Source of the DNA: Leptotrichia sp. HSP-342
GTDB lineage: Bacteria > Fusobacteriota > Fusobacteriia > Fusobacteriales > Leptotrichiaceae
Direction: 5' to 3'
DNA: 64,000 nucleotides
NCBI RefSeq assembly: GCF_041199995.1
Contig: NZ_CP165646.1
Location: 2,232,001-2,296,000, forward strand
Below the pieces are notes generated by a model. That model was not told the DNA's origin. It was given only the letters and a program-made list of their open reading frames with translations, and searched no databases. The position numbers and the translations under genes were made by a program. Position 1 is the stretch's first letter, and each line of letters begins with the position of its first letter. This document shows, one piece after another, positions 17,574-26,763 of the stretch.

Positions 17574-18590
17574 ATGAAAAATAACGATTTAATAAATAAA
17601 TTGACTATTAGTGAACTTAGCAATAAATATCCCTTTGCAGAAAATTTTTTTACTGAAAATCACTTGCCTGTGGAAACTTTTCAGGATAAGACATTTCACG
17701 AGTTCATCGTAACTTTTTCAGAAGATAAAATTGAGGACTTTGCACTGGATGTGGAAAAAATTGAGGAAAGTCTAGTTGATTATATTGAGCAGATGAAACT
17801 TTTTTTGGGAATGGAAGAGGAAAATTCGATTGATATGCTTACAATTGTCGCTGGACAAGATAAATCTGGGAATAAAGAGGGATTTGAGCGGCTTGATATT
17901 CATAAATCAGAAATTATTTCCATTGTTGGGCCTACAGGCTCTGGAAAATCAAGACTTCTTGCCGACATCGAATGGACTGCCCAGAAAGACACTCCAACAC
18001 AGCGTCAAATCCTTATAAACAGTGAACTTCCAGACAAAAAATGGCGTTATTCCTCAAACAACAAATTAGTCGCACAACTATCACAAAACATGAATTTCGT
18101 TATGGATTTATCAGTAAAAGAATTTCTAGAACTGCACGCTCAAAGCCGAATGATTGAAGACATTGATGAAACTGTAGAAAAAATCATTACTGCTGCAAAT
18201 AATCTGGCTGGAGAGCAATTTGACTTAACTACTGCAATCACAGCCCTAAGTGGTGGACAATCCCGTGCTTTAATGATTGCCGACACAGCCATTTTAAGCT
18301 CATCTCCAATTGTCCTAATTGACGAAATTGAAAATGCAGGAATTGACAGGAAAAAAGCCTTGGAATTACTTGTTTCATCTGACAAAATCGTATTAATGGC
18401 AACACACGACCCAACATTGGCACTAATAGCAGATAAACGAATTATAATAAAAAATGGTGGAATCAGTAAAATTATTACAACAAGCCCTGAAGAAAAGAAA
18501 ATTTTGAAAAAACTCGATGAAATGGATGATATTATTCAAAAAATGAGAAGTGATTTAAGAAAAGGGGAAATTTTAAAAAGTGATTTTTAA
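17574..18590 (+). CDS. ABC-type ATPase with DUF1858-like N-terminal domain
   Basis: A 338-residue cytosolic protein with one nucleotide-binding domain: Walker A GPTGSGKS at 119-126, signature LSGGQSRAL at 225-233, Walker B IVLIDE ending at Glu251, and switch His278 (MATHDP). Residues 5-70 repeat the DUF1858-like pattern of the first gene (TISELSNKYPFAENFFTENHL). There is no membrane domain in this protein or in the operon, so it is not an ordinary transporter. It begins 34 bp after the GTPase gene, with AAAAAGGAAAAAAT as ribosome site, and the unit ends at the terminator at 18633. Confidence 0.85.
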   Translation: MKNNDLINKLTISELSNKYPFAENFFTENHLPVETFQDKTFHEFIVTFSEDKIEDFALDVEKIEESLVDYIEQMKLFLGMEEENSIDMLTIVAGQDKSGNKEGFERLDIHKSEIISIVGPTGSGKSRLLADIEWTAQKDTPTQRQILINSELPDKKWRYSSNNKLVAQLSQNMNFVMDLSVKEFLELHAQSRMIEDIDETVEKIITAANNLAGEQFDLTTAITALSGGQSRALMIADTAILSSSPIVLIDEIENAGIDRKKALELLVSSDKIVLMATHDPTLALIADKRIIIKNGGISKIITTSPEEKKILKKLDEMDDIIQKMRSDLRKGEILKSDF

Positions 18591-18632
18591 TCAAGAAATT
18601 TGTTTTTAAAAATTAATAATAAAAGTAAATTA

Positions 18633-18671
18633 GGGAGAAATATTCAGAATTTGTTTATTTTCTCCCTTTTT
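18633..18671 (+). terminator. intrinsic terminator of the ABC/GTPase operon
   Basis: GGGAGAAATA pairs with TATTTTCTCCC (one bulge), followed by five T residues, 43 bp after the stop codon. Confidence 0.8.
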
Positions 18672-18855
18672 AAATAGAGAGTAGAGTGAACTGGAACAAC
18701 TGGAGAATTTGAAAAATTGATTGAAAATGAAGATAAAGTTCATATTACACAATATTAAGCCATAGCGTTTGTTAAATCGTTTTTGGGTACAAAAAATATC
18801 CTACTTGATGCAAAATTTTTTTGTTATAGGGCTAATATGATCCTATTTCAAAACA

Positions 18856-18892
18856 AAAAATAATCGCTGTCTTTTACAACAACGATTATTTT
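18856..18892 (-). terminator. intrinsic terminator of the probable immunity gene
   Basis: AAAATAATCG pairs with CGATTATTTT, directly beyond the stop of the gene at 18917. Between 18672 and 18855 only scraps of former coding text are visible, without a start. Confidence 0.75.
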
Positions 18893-18916
18893 AAAAATTA
18901 GCTTTATTTTTTATCA

Positions 18917-19594
18917 CTATTTTTTCAACAATTTCTCCATTTTTCTATATAATAGTGATTTATATTCCATTCCCTCAATATGTTTTTCTAAACTTTCTTC
19001 TCCTTCTTTTAATTTCTTTTCTAATTCATCCACTTCTTTTAATATAACATTATAAAAGTCATATGTCTTTTCTTCATCTGGAAGATTATTATATTCTTCT
19101 CTTACTTTATCAATATTCTCCTGTATTTTTGAATATCTTTTAAACTTTGCAAAAGTAGTCGCTCTGAATAAATATTTATAAATGTCAGGCCAAAAATACT
19201 TTCTATCATTTTCTACTACTTCTTCAAAAAAAGTATCTAAATCTTCATATTTTTTAAACCAAGGAATTATTTTATTTTCTATTTCCTCTAAAATACTTTT
19301 CATTCCTTCTTCCATTTTTTCTTCTCCATCCAAATCTACAAATGCCGTTTTTGCACCATTTCCTATAGTATCTTTCATTATATAACTATATATCGGTATT
19401 ATTGCATACTCTACTCTTAATTCATGATAATATCTGAAAAAACCTATATATTCAAATAATCCTAGTTTATTTAATTTAAAAAATTTTCCTGTTCCTTTCT
19501 TTTTAAATCCAAAGTCTTTCATTGGTTTATTGAAAATTTCTTTAAAATATTTTTTATATAGTTCATTGTATTCTTTTGTTGATAATTCTTCCAT
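18917..19594 (-). CDS. probable immunity protein, DUF4304-like
   Basis: A 225-residue soluble acidic/Lys-rich protein. The N-terminus (KYFKEIFNKPMKDFGFKKKGTGKFFKLN) has the pattern of DUF4304 proteins, which begin with a helix, GFKKKG and a hydrophobic strand. The C-terminal third is a predicted coiled coil (about residues 160-225). It starts 13 bp after the stop of a polymorphic-toxin tail fragment, the normal position for an immunity gene. AGAAAGGAAG precedes the ATG. Toxin neutralisation is inferred from position; the family match is tentative. Confidence 0.6.
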   Translation of the reverse strand: MEELSTKEYNELYKKYFKEIFNKPMKDFGFKKKGTGKFFKLNKLGLFEYIGFFRYYHELRVEYAIIPIYSYIMKDTIGNGAKTAFVDLDGEEKMEEGMKSILEEIENKIIPWFKKYEDLDTFFEEVVENDRKYFWPDIYKYLFRATTFAKFKRYSKIQENIDKVREEYNNLPDEEKTYDFYNVILKEVDELEKKLKEGEESLEKHIEGMEYKSLLYRKMEKLLKK

Positions 19595-19607
19595 TTTTTC
19601 TTCCTTT

Positions 19608-19796
19608 CTATTTCCATATTGTTATATCTGATTTTTTTATTGTTCCATTAGATTTTTCAATTATTTTCTGGATTATTTTTTATTCTTGTGAATAAGTGAT
19701 TCCTTGTCCTCTAGCGTCAATAATAATATTTTGTCTTGTTCCAATAGGTAGTTCATTTTTTCTTTTTTCATATTGTTCTACTATAGCTTTAGCCAT
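19608..19796 (-). pseudogene. C-terminal tail of a CDI/polymorphic toxin, with internal stop
   Basis: Read on the minus strand from 19796: VEQYEKRKNELPIGTRQN, then IIIDARGQGITYSQE, a TAA, then KIIQKIIEKSNGTIKKSD and ITIWK before TAG. The ending GTRQ..IDxRGQ followed by I..SNG.I...DI.I is known from the extreme C-terminus of large haemagglutinin-type secreted toxins. The rest of the toxin is absent and the frame is broken by the TAA, so this is a remnant or an orphan tail module. Confidence 0.6.
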
Positions 19797-19797
19797 A

Positions 19798-20241
19798 TTA
19801 ATTTGTTATACCGTATTTATTTATAAATTCATCTGGAGTTTCATTAAATTTTACATTTCCAAATTTTTCCTTTATTTCTTCCTCAGAAACATTGAATCGA
19901 ATATCAGTATTGTCTTTTTTTATATAAAAATACCCTGAACATCTTTTCTTCTTTAAATCTGTCCCATCAAAATGTCCAATATAATAATTAGATAATTCAG
20001 AGAATCTATCTACAAACTTACAGTTATCATTATTTTCTGTCGTTAATTCTAATTTATCATTCATCAATAATTCCACTTTATCGTCTTCAAGTATTCCATA
20101 TTTCTGAATAATATAATTATCATTTATATGGTATGCCATGTTATATTGTTTACTTGGCATGGTAATAATGTAACAAATAGAACATATAACAGCAATAAAC
20201 ATAAAAAAAATCCCAAAACCTAGTGACACAACGCTTTTCAT
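19798..20241 (-). CDS. membrane-anchored protein of unknown function, possible immunity protein
   Basis: A 147-residue protein with one N-terminal membrane segment (about residues 5-28, GFGIFFMFIAVICSICYIIT) and an extracytoplasmic domain of about 115 residues containing two Cys (NCKF, RCSG). The start is supported by TAGAGGAGTTTAAAGA. It lies between two toxin-tail remnants on the same strand, a layout typical of reserve immunity genes. I do not recognise the family, so the immunity role is inference from position only. Confidence 0.6.
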   Translation of the reverse strand: MKSVVSLGFGIFFMFIAVICSICYIITMPSKQYNMAYHINDNYIIQKYGILEDDKVELLMNDKLELTTENNDNCKFVDRFSELSNYYIGHFDGTDLKKKRCSGYFYIKKDNTDIRFNVSEEEIKEKFGNVKFNETPDEFINKYGITN

Positions 20242-20267
20242 TCTTTAAACTCCTCTATTTAATTAAT

Positions 20268-20372
20268 TTATTTTCCAGCCTTTCCCTTTAAAAATTTCAA
20301 TACTTCTTCTCTATTTTTAAATGTTCCTTGATAAATATATCTGTATCCACTTGACATACTATAACGAGCCAT
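20268..20372 (-). pseudogene. short orphan coding fragment, possible second toxin tail
   Basis: An ATG at 20372 opens 34 codons (MARYSMSSGYRYIYQGT, then FKNREEVLKFLKGKAGK). It ends 26 bp before the 147-residue gene, and an IS5 fragment abuts its 5' side. The IS-truncated 5' side and its place ahead of a probable immunity gene suggest a toxin C-terminus cut off by the insertion. A genuine small gene cannot be excluded. Confidence 0.4.
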
Positions 20373-20378
20373 TAAGTT

Positions 20379-20478
20379 TCAATTCTGCATGTTTCTCAAA
20401 AGTTTTAGCATCCTATCAAAAATAGCCTTTTCAATGTCAAAAATTTTAGAAAATTTTTCTTCTTCATAAATTGTATAA
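20379..20478 (-). pseudogene. IS5-family transposase N-terminal fragment
   Basis: Minus-strand text EEEKFSKIFDIEKAIFDRM followed by LKLLRNMQN aligns with KEENYQKNFGIKKNTFDKMLKLLNE of the IS5 remnant near 15100. Only about 30 codons remain; the IS30 element begins immediately beside it. Confidence 0.55.
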
Positions 20479-20481
20479 TAT

Positions 20482-21525
20482 ATTGCGACAAACTAAAAAA
20501 ATGTAAAACTCATGATAATTTCGTGTTAAAATGTTAGTAATGACAAAAACATTAACGAAAGGAAATATATCATGAGCCATAAATATTTTACCATAAATGA
20601 AAGAAATAAACTAGAGGTTCTGCTAAAAGAAAATTGCAAAATTTCTAAAATTGCCAAAATCCTTAACAGGCACAGGGCTACCATTTATCGTGAAATCAAA
20701 AGAATTAATGGCGAATACTCTTCTGAAAATGCTCAAGAAGATGCCAATACAAAATCTGCTAATAAAGGAAGAAACTCAAAAATTACTGCTGAATTGAAAA
20801 ATCTGATAGAGGACAGGCTCTGCAAAACCTGGTCTCCTGAATAAATTGCTGGCAGGGAATTAAAGGGGAGACTTTCATTTAAAACTATCTATAACTGGCT
20901 TTACAGTAATTTTTTAGATATTTCCCTGAATGTCTTGAGAAGAAAGGGGAGGAGAGCGAAAACTAAGGAGATGAGAGGAAAATTCAATATTGGGAAGACA
21001 ATTGGCGATAGATCGGAAGAAGTTAAGAAAAAAGAAATTTTTGGGCATTGGGAGCTAGACTCGGTAGTTTCATCAAGAGGGGAAAGCAAAGCCTGCTTTG
21101 CAACATTTGTGGAATTGAAGACACGGTTTTATATAGCAATAAAGATGAAAGATAGAAGCAAAAATTCAATGCTGGAAGCAATAAAACAGCTGACAGACAG
21201 TATTCCACAAGGAGCATTCAAGACTTTCACATCAGACAGGGGGAAGGAATTTTCATGCTGGGAAGAAGTGGAGAAGCTGGGAATAGAATTCTATTTTGCA
21301 GATCCTTACTGCTCATGGCAGACAGGCTGCAATGAAAACAGCAACGATCTTCTAAGAGAATTTTACCCAAAGAAGACCGACATATCAAAAATAGATACAG
21401 AAAACTTGATAAGAACCTTGATGCTGATAAACTTAAGACCAAGAAAATGTTTAAACTATGCAACGCCATTTGAGAAATTTTTACACGAAATTAGTTTTTA
21501 AAAAAATTTGGTAAAATGTCGCAAT
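20482..21525 (+). mobile_element. IS30-family insertion sequence
   Basis: The ends carry ATTGCGACA (20482-20490) and TGTCGCAAT (21517-21525) as short perfect inverted repeats, enclosing one transposase gene of IS30 type. The exact termini may extend a few bases further. A related partial copy lies about 70 bp downstream. Confidence 0.7.
20572..21501 (+). pseudogene. IS30-family transposase with one nonsense codon
   Basis: A single frame of 310 codons is interrupted only by TAA at codon 91 (20842-20844), in SPE-stop-IAGR. The IS30 family has Gln there, so one C-to-T change (CAA to TAA) explains it. Before the stop is the HTH region (INERNKLEVLLKE, KISKIAKILNRHRATIYREI). After it is the DDE core: GHWELDSV, TSDRGKEFS and a later Glu region (GCNENSNDLLREFYPK). 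It would be intact if the stop were suppressed. Confidence 0.85.
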
Positions 21526-21597
21526 TAATATTGCAATTTATGACAAATAAAAAACTAGTTTTCAAATTATTTGTCCAAAATTTTGGGTACATTCCAT

Positions 21598-21884
21598 AAA
21601 TAAGGAATTTCCATGCTGGGAAGAAGTGAAGAAGATGGGAATAGATTTCTATTTTGCAGATCCTTATTGGCTCGTGGCAGAGAAAATGCAACGAAAACAG
21701 TAATGACCTTCTAAGGGAATTTTACCCAAAAAAGACCGATATATCAAAAGTAGAGACAGAAGACTTGATAAGAACCTTAATACTTATAAACTCAAGGATA
21801 AAAAAATGTTTAAACTATGCAACACCATTTGAAAAATTTTTATACGAAATTAGTTTAAAAAAATTTAGTAAAATGTCACAGTTA
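21598..21884 (+). pseudogene. second IS30-family copy, 3' fragment
   Basis: The sequence matches 21240-21525 of the neighbouring IS30 element at about 85-90 percent by eye. It begins inside the gene (KEFPCWEEVKKMGIDFYFAD) and has a one-base insertion after ADPY that shifts the frame, then continues NENSNDLLREFYPKKTDISK to the family C-terminus. It is probably what is left of a tandem or nested insertion. Confidence 0.75.
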
Positions 21885-21965
21885 ATATTGCGATTTATGA
21901 TTAAGAAATATTCTAATCAAATAACTGCAAGAAACTAGAAAGTTTTTAATTTAGATAAAAATATA

Positions 21966-22009
21966 GAAGCTGAACCCAAAATTTTAATCATTTTGAGACA
22001 GCTTCTTTT
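21966..22009 (-). terminator. possible terminator downstream of the fadA-like pair
   Basis: GAAGCTG pairs with CAGCTTC across about 26 bases, with a T/A-rich flank. It lies about 95 bp after the last adhesin gene. It may instead be the end of the IS debris. Confidence 0.4.
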
Positions 22010-22102
22010 GAACTTTATTCAAAATACTAATTATTAATAGCTATACTTATAAAAAACATAAACCTGTTTTCTTTATTAAAGAAAGAGAATATAATTTTTA
22101 AA

Positions 22103-22519
22103 TTATTGTCTTAAAGATCTAATTAATTCAAAATTCTCTATAGCTTGTTGTTCTTTAGCAATTTCTTTATCTAACTGGTTTCTTAAATTTTTATACTCAG
22201 CAATTTTTGCTTTAAATTCTTTCCCAAAAATACTAGCTTCTGCATTTGCCTCAATTTCAGCAATTCTCTGATCAATTTTAACTTGCATTGCATTATAATT
22301 ACTTAATCTTTGAACTGCTGCATTAGCTTGAGCTTCTTGTTCTCTAAATTTTGAATCTTCCATTTGTTGTAATCTACTTAATTGATTTTCTAGATTATTT
22401 AAACTATTTTCAATAGAACCTCCTGCTGAAGGTCTTGTTGCTGCTTGTTTTGTAGGTGCAGCAAATGAAATACTGCTTAATACTAAGATTCCTAATGATA
22501 CTAATAATTTTTTTGTCAT
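22103..22519 (-). CDS. FadA-like adhesin
   Basis: A 138-residue exported protein: signal peptide MTKKLLVSLGILVLSSISFA and a mature part that is almost wholly alpha-helical with heptads (LNNLENQLSRLQQMEDSKFREQEAQANAAVQRL). This is the FadA pattern of Fusobacterium, a small helical-hairpin adhesin that polymerises at the cell surface. The ending AIENFELIRSLRQ fits FadA. A Gly/Ser/Ala/Thr/Pro-rich spacer (TKQAATRPSAGGS) after the signal is longer than in classic FadA. It lies 76 bp downstream of a second paralogue and is probably co-transcribed with it. Confidence 0.85.
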   Translation of the reverse strand: MTKKLLVSLGILVLSSISFAAPTKQAATRPSAGGSIENSLNNLENQLSRLQQMEDSKFREQEAQANAAVQRLSNYNAMQVKIDQRIAEIEANAEASIFGKEFKAKIAEYKNLRNQLDKEIAKEQQAIENFELIRSLRQ

Positions 22520-22595
22520 TTTATATTCACGAGAATTTATAAGATAAATTTAGTGAGCTAAATTTTTATATTATCTCGTATCTCCTTTCATTTTT

Positions 22596-23003
22596 TTAAT
22601 TTGATTTCAATGTTTCTATAGCTGTGAAATTATCTATTGTTGCTTTTAAAGACTTAATTTCATTATCCAGTGCTTTAACTACAGATTTATATTTTTTGGC
22701 TAATTCAGCATATTCTGCTTTGAAAGCTTTTGCTTCTCCAGCAGCTTCAACTTTTGATATTCTTTCTTGAAGTTGAGCTTTTTGAGCTTCTTTTTCTGCT
22801 AATTTATTTGTTGCTGCATCAGCGGTTGCCTTTAATTTATCATACTCTTGTTGTTCCATATTTAACAATCTTTCATATTCTGCTTCAAGTTGATTAAATC
22901 TACCAATTACTGATTGTGTTGTTGTTGTTTTAGTAGATTTTGCAGAAACTGCTGAAAACGATAGAACATTTAGAAGTATGAATAAAATTCCAACTTTTTT
23001 CAT
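22596..23003 (-). CDS. FadA-like adhesin, second paralogue
   Basis: A 135-residue exported protein with a signal peptide (MKKVGILFILLNVLSFSAVSA), a Thr/Ser-rich spacer, and a long helical hairpin (FNQLEAEYERLLNMEQQEYDKLKA, then KVEAAGEAKAFKAEYAELAKKYK). It ends ATIDNFTAIETLKSN, like FadA. It is only moderately similar to its neighbour at 22103, so the pair is an older duplication rather than a recent one. TAGGAGGCG precedes the ATG, and a consensus promoter drives it. It is likely a cell-surface adhesin or filament subunit. Confidence 0.85.
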   Translation of the reverse strand: MKKVGILFILLNVLSFSAVSAKSTKTTTTQSVIGRFNQLEAEYERLLNMEQQEYDKLKATADAATNKLAEKEAQKAQLQERISKVEAAGEAKAFKAEYAELAKKYKSVVKALDNEIKSLKATIDNFTAIETLKSN

Positions 23004-23048
23004 TATTTCGCCTCCTAAAATTTGTTATCTATTTTAATTATCTTTTAT

Positions 23049-23077
23049 ATTATATATCATTTAACAATAATTGTCAA
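23049..23077 (-). promoter_or_regulatory. consensus sigma70 promoter of the fadA-like pair
   Basis: Minus strand: TTGACA at 23077-23072, a 17-bp spacer, TATAAT at 23054-23049. Both hexamers match the consensus exactly, which suggests strong constitutive expression. Confidence 0.8.
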
Positions 23078-23088
23078 TTTTTATTTAA

Positions 23089-23137
23089 AAATATCTCTTT
23101 CAAATATATTTTATTTGCCTTCAAAAGAGATATTTTT
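23089..23137 (-). terminator. intrinsic terminator of eno
   Basis: AAATATCTCTTT pairs with AAAGAGATATTT (12 bp), with T tracts on both flanks, about 35 bp past the eno stop. Confidence 0.75.
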
Positions 23138-23169
23138 AATCTTTTGACTTTTATTAAAATTTTATATTA

Positions 23170-24486
<1,317 letters not shown>

Positions 24487-24528
24487 TTACCTCCGTAAAT
24501 TTATTTATTATAATATTTCTCAACTATA

Positions 24529-24557
24529 ATTATATCACAATGTGTACTGATTTTCAA
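24529..24557 (-). promoter_or_regulatory. sigma70 promoter of eno
   Basis: Minus strand: TTGAAA at 24557-24552, a 17-bp spacer ending TTGTGA, TATAAT at 24534-24529, about 50 bp before the ATG. Confidence 0.75.
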
Positions 24558-24802
24558 AACAAAATTTCAATTTTTTCCAAAAAATTTAATAAAATTTGTT
24601 AAAATTCAATAATATAAAAATATTTTTATGTTCTTTTCATTTTTAATTATTTATATTTTAGTATCAAAATTTGAAAATAAGAGTTTTATCCTTAAATTTC
24701 CTATCTGCTGATAGCTGAACTGTTAACAGCTAAATCCATATTTTGATATATTCCCATCTATTTTTGTCCTTGTCTGGCAAAAGACTTTTTTCTGTTTTTA
24801 CT

Positions 24803-25318
24803 TTAATTTTGTTTTATTGACCTAATTTTATATTCCAGTACCCTTGGCGCTGCAGTTTGTACTGTAATAAAAGTGTGGTCTATCATTCTTGCAATTTCTA
24901 TTGTTTTTTTACTGTTATACAGCAACAGCCTTCCTTTTGCTTCCAGTTTTGTCATTTTTTCCTTAGAAAGCCTGTTTTGGTTTTTTATGTACATTTTTAT
25001 TATTTGTTCATGTTCAGCATCGGTAGTTTGTGAGTCAAAAACTGAAGAAACTAGCCTCCCATCGACAAAGTTAAAACTATTCAGCTGCCTTTCAATTCCC
25101 AGCGGATCTTTTACATTAGCATAGTAATAAACCGCATAATTCCCTTCATCATGTGAATTTGACAGAGCTTTTTTCTGAATAATTTTAGCAAATTCCTGTT
25201 TTGTCATTCCAAATTTTAAAGTGCTTGTAATACTTTCTCCATAACTTTTTTCAAATTCTGGATTTCCAAACATAAACGTTGAAAACATCAACATCATTAC
25301 TAACAAAATTTTTTTCAT
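24803..25318 (-). CDS. exported protein of unknown function
   Basis: A 171-residue protein with a signal peptide (MKKILLVMMLMFSTFMFG) and a mature alpha/beta domain without cysteines. The segment SITSTLKFGMTKQEFAKIIQKK has the L.FGMTK.EF pattern often found at the start of small SmpA/OmlA-like envelope domains, but the match is weak. It is the last of a run of exported-protein genes on the minus strand, 27 bp after a lipoprotein gene. Function unknown. Confidence 0.65.
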   Translation of the reverse strand: MKKILLVMMLMFSTFMFGNPEFEKSYGESITSTLKFGMTKQEFAKIIQKKALSNSHDEGNYAVYYYANVKDPLGIERQLNSFNFVDGRLVSSVFDSQTTDAEHEQIIKMYIKNQNRLSKEKMTKLEAKGRLLLYNSKKTIEIARMIDHTFITVQTAAPRVLEYKIRSIKQN

Positions 25319-25345
25319 AAATTTAATTTCCTTTCTTAAATTTGT

Positions 25346-25822
25346 TTATAATTTTTCCAATAATCTCTCATGATTTTCTCCAAGCAAATTATCCAATATT
25401 TTATAAAACTCCTTATTTTCAACATTTGAATCAAAAGAATAATGTTCATTTTTATCATAAATTATAATCTTGCTTTCTGGATAATGATCATCAATTACTA
25501 CATTTTCGTTTGGATTTTTCATCCCATTTATTATTTTCTTAATTATATTATTTTTTTGTTTATAATCTTTTAAAACAATTTTTCTTGAATATTTTTTGAC
25601 TCCATTTAAATAGTAAATATTACAATTTAACTTCTCACATTCAAGATTCCACTCAAAATAGTCTGAATTTCCTGTAACAGCTTCTTTATGCTTAAAGTCA
25701 TAATTTTTACTAAAATCCAATTTTTTTAAATCTTTATTGCTGTATTTCTTTCTATCAAATTTTCCACAAGAAATAAACATCAAGATTAAGCATATAAATA
25801 AAAATATTTTTTTCATATTCAA
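25346..25822 (-). CDS. predicted lipoprotein of unknown function
   Basis: A 158-residue protein with a lipoprotein signal (FLFICLILMFISC, lipobox Cys near residue 19) followed by a Lys/Asn/Asp-rich domain with one further Cys pair (LECEKLNC). Anchoring in the inner or outer membrane is inferred. It lies 9 bp after the 292-residue exported-protein gene, so translation may be coupled. I do not recognise the family. Confidence 0.65.
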   Translation of the reverse strand: MNMKKIFLFICLILMFISCGKFDRKKYSNKDLKKLDFSKNYDFKHKEAVTGNSDYFEWNLECEKLNCNIYYLNGVKKYSRKIVLKDYKQKNNIIKKIINGMKNPNENVVIDDHYPESKIIIYDKNEHYSFDSNVENKEFYKILDNLLGENHERLLEKL

Positions 25823-25831
25823 TTTTCCCCG

Positions 25832-26710
25832 CTACATCTCATTCAAATATTTATCCAGATAATCTACGTCTTTTGCAGTTGCTTTCTTTATTCCCTTAGA
25901 AATATAGGTACTTTCCAGCTTCTGTTTATTTTGTTTACGCAACTTTTTATTTGCAATTTCTTCATTTATCATCAAAACATTTAATAATAGCAATGTTTCT
26001 TTTCGGCGGTTATATTCGCGAACTTCATTTGATACATTGGCATTTACAACGTTGTTTATGTATTCTGAAACTGCTTTTTCGATTTTGCCGTCATTGTAAT
26101 ATTTTCTCACTTCAGACAATGTGTAAGTCAAGTTCATCGAATGTACTTCTTCATCTGGCATTCCAAGCTGTCTTTTTACATCTTCACTTTTTAATAAATT
26201 TAAAACTTTTTTTATTTGAATCTGTCTATTATCTTCGTTTGCGATGTTAAATATTTTTACAATTTCCATAATAGGAGTATTGTTATACTTTTTTTCTATT
26301 TCTTTATAATAACCATCGCTTTTATCTTTTTTTCCAATTCCACGATAATACACCATTTTTGCAAATAATTTTTCATACTCGTAAGGAGTGTATTTTGTGA
26401 ATAAATCTAAATATTTTTCATAATCTTTTCCAATTTTAGACTCATAAATTGTGATAATATCTTCTGACACAATGTAATTTCGCTCATCTTTTTTCAAGAT
26501 GGCAAGCAGTTTATTCAATTTTTCCCCAATTACAGTTTCATCATTTTCAAAAGCCACAATATCTCTTATTTCATAATCAATTTTTTTTGTTTCATCAATT
26601 ATTGCCTGCTTTATTCCTATTTTTGAAAGATTTTCCTGAATCTGCTCCTTTCTTGTGTAAGCAAAGCTCAGACTGCTTAACAGTAAAAATGCTATTGTTA
26701 ATTTTTTCAT
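25832..26710 (-). CDS. exported helical-repeat protein, paralogue of 61201-62076
   Basis: A 292-residue protein with a signal peptide (MKKLTIAFLLLSSLSFA) and an all-helical mature part suggestive of TPR-like repeats. It aligns along its whole length with the protein at 61201-62076 (for example IKQAIIDETKKIDYEI against IKREIIEETIKLDEEI, DERNYIVSEDI against DRNNYIVAGKI, and MPDEEVHSMNL against MSDEEVYSYKL). It is probably a periplasmic scaffold. It lies 53 bp after the nucleotidase gene and 9 bp before the lipoprotein gene, in one transcription unit. Function unknown. Confidence 0.7.
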   Translation of the reverse strand: MKKLTIAFLLLSSLSFAYTRKEQIQENLSKIGIKQAIIDETKKIDYEIRDIVAFENDETVIGEKLNKLLAILKKDERNYIVSEDIITIYESKIGKDYEKYLDLFTKYTPYEYEKLFAKMVYYRGIGKKDKSDGYYKEIEKKYNNTPIMEIVKIFNIANEDNRQIQIKKVLNLLKSEDVKRQLGMPDEEVHSMNLTYTLSEVRKYYNDGKIEKAVSEYINNVVNANVSNEVREYNRRKETLLLLNVLMINEEIANKKLRKQNKQKLESTYISKGIKKATAKDVDYLDKYLNEM

Positions 26711-26763
26711 AAATTGTTCTCCATTTTTGTATTTTTTATTTTTATTCCTTCAGCAATTCTAAA

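Noticed and set aside
18667-18855. Possible coding remnant between the two terminators
   Set aside because: Fragments such as GEFEKLIENEDKVHI can be read but no start, ribosome site or family was found, so it is not annotated.
20379-20400. Apparent FEKHAEL text on the minus strand that resembled a toxin motif
   Set aside because: Reading the adjacent frame gives a clear IS5-family transposase N-terminus (FDRMLKLLRNMQN), which explains the sequence better.
24520-24545. TTGTGA in the eno promoter as a possible half of a Rex operator
   Set aside because: The second half (TCACAA after six bases) is absent, so it is only part of the promoter spacer.
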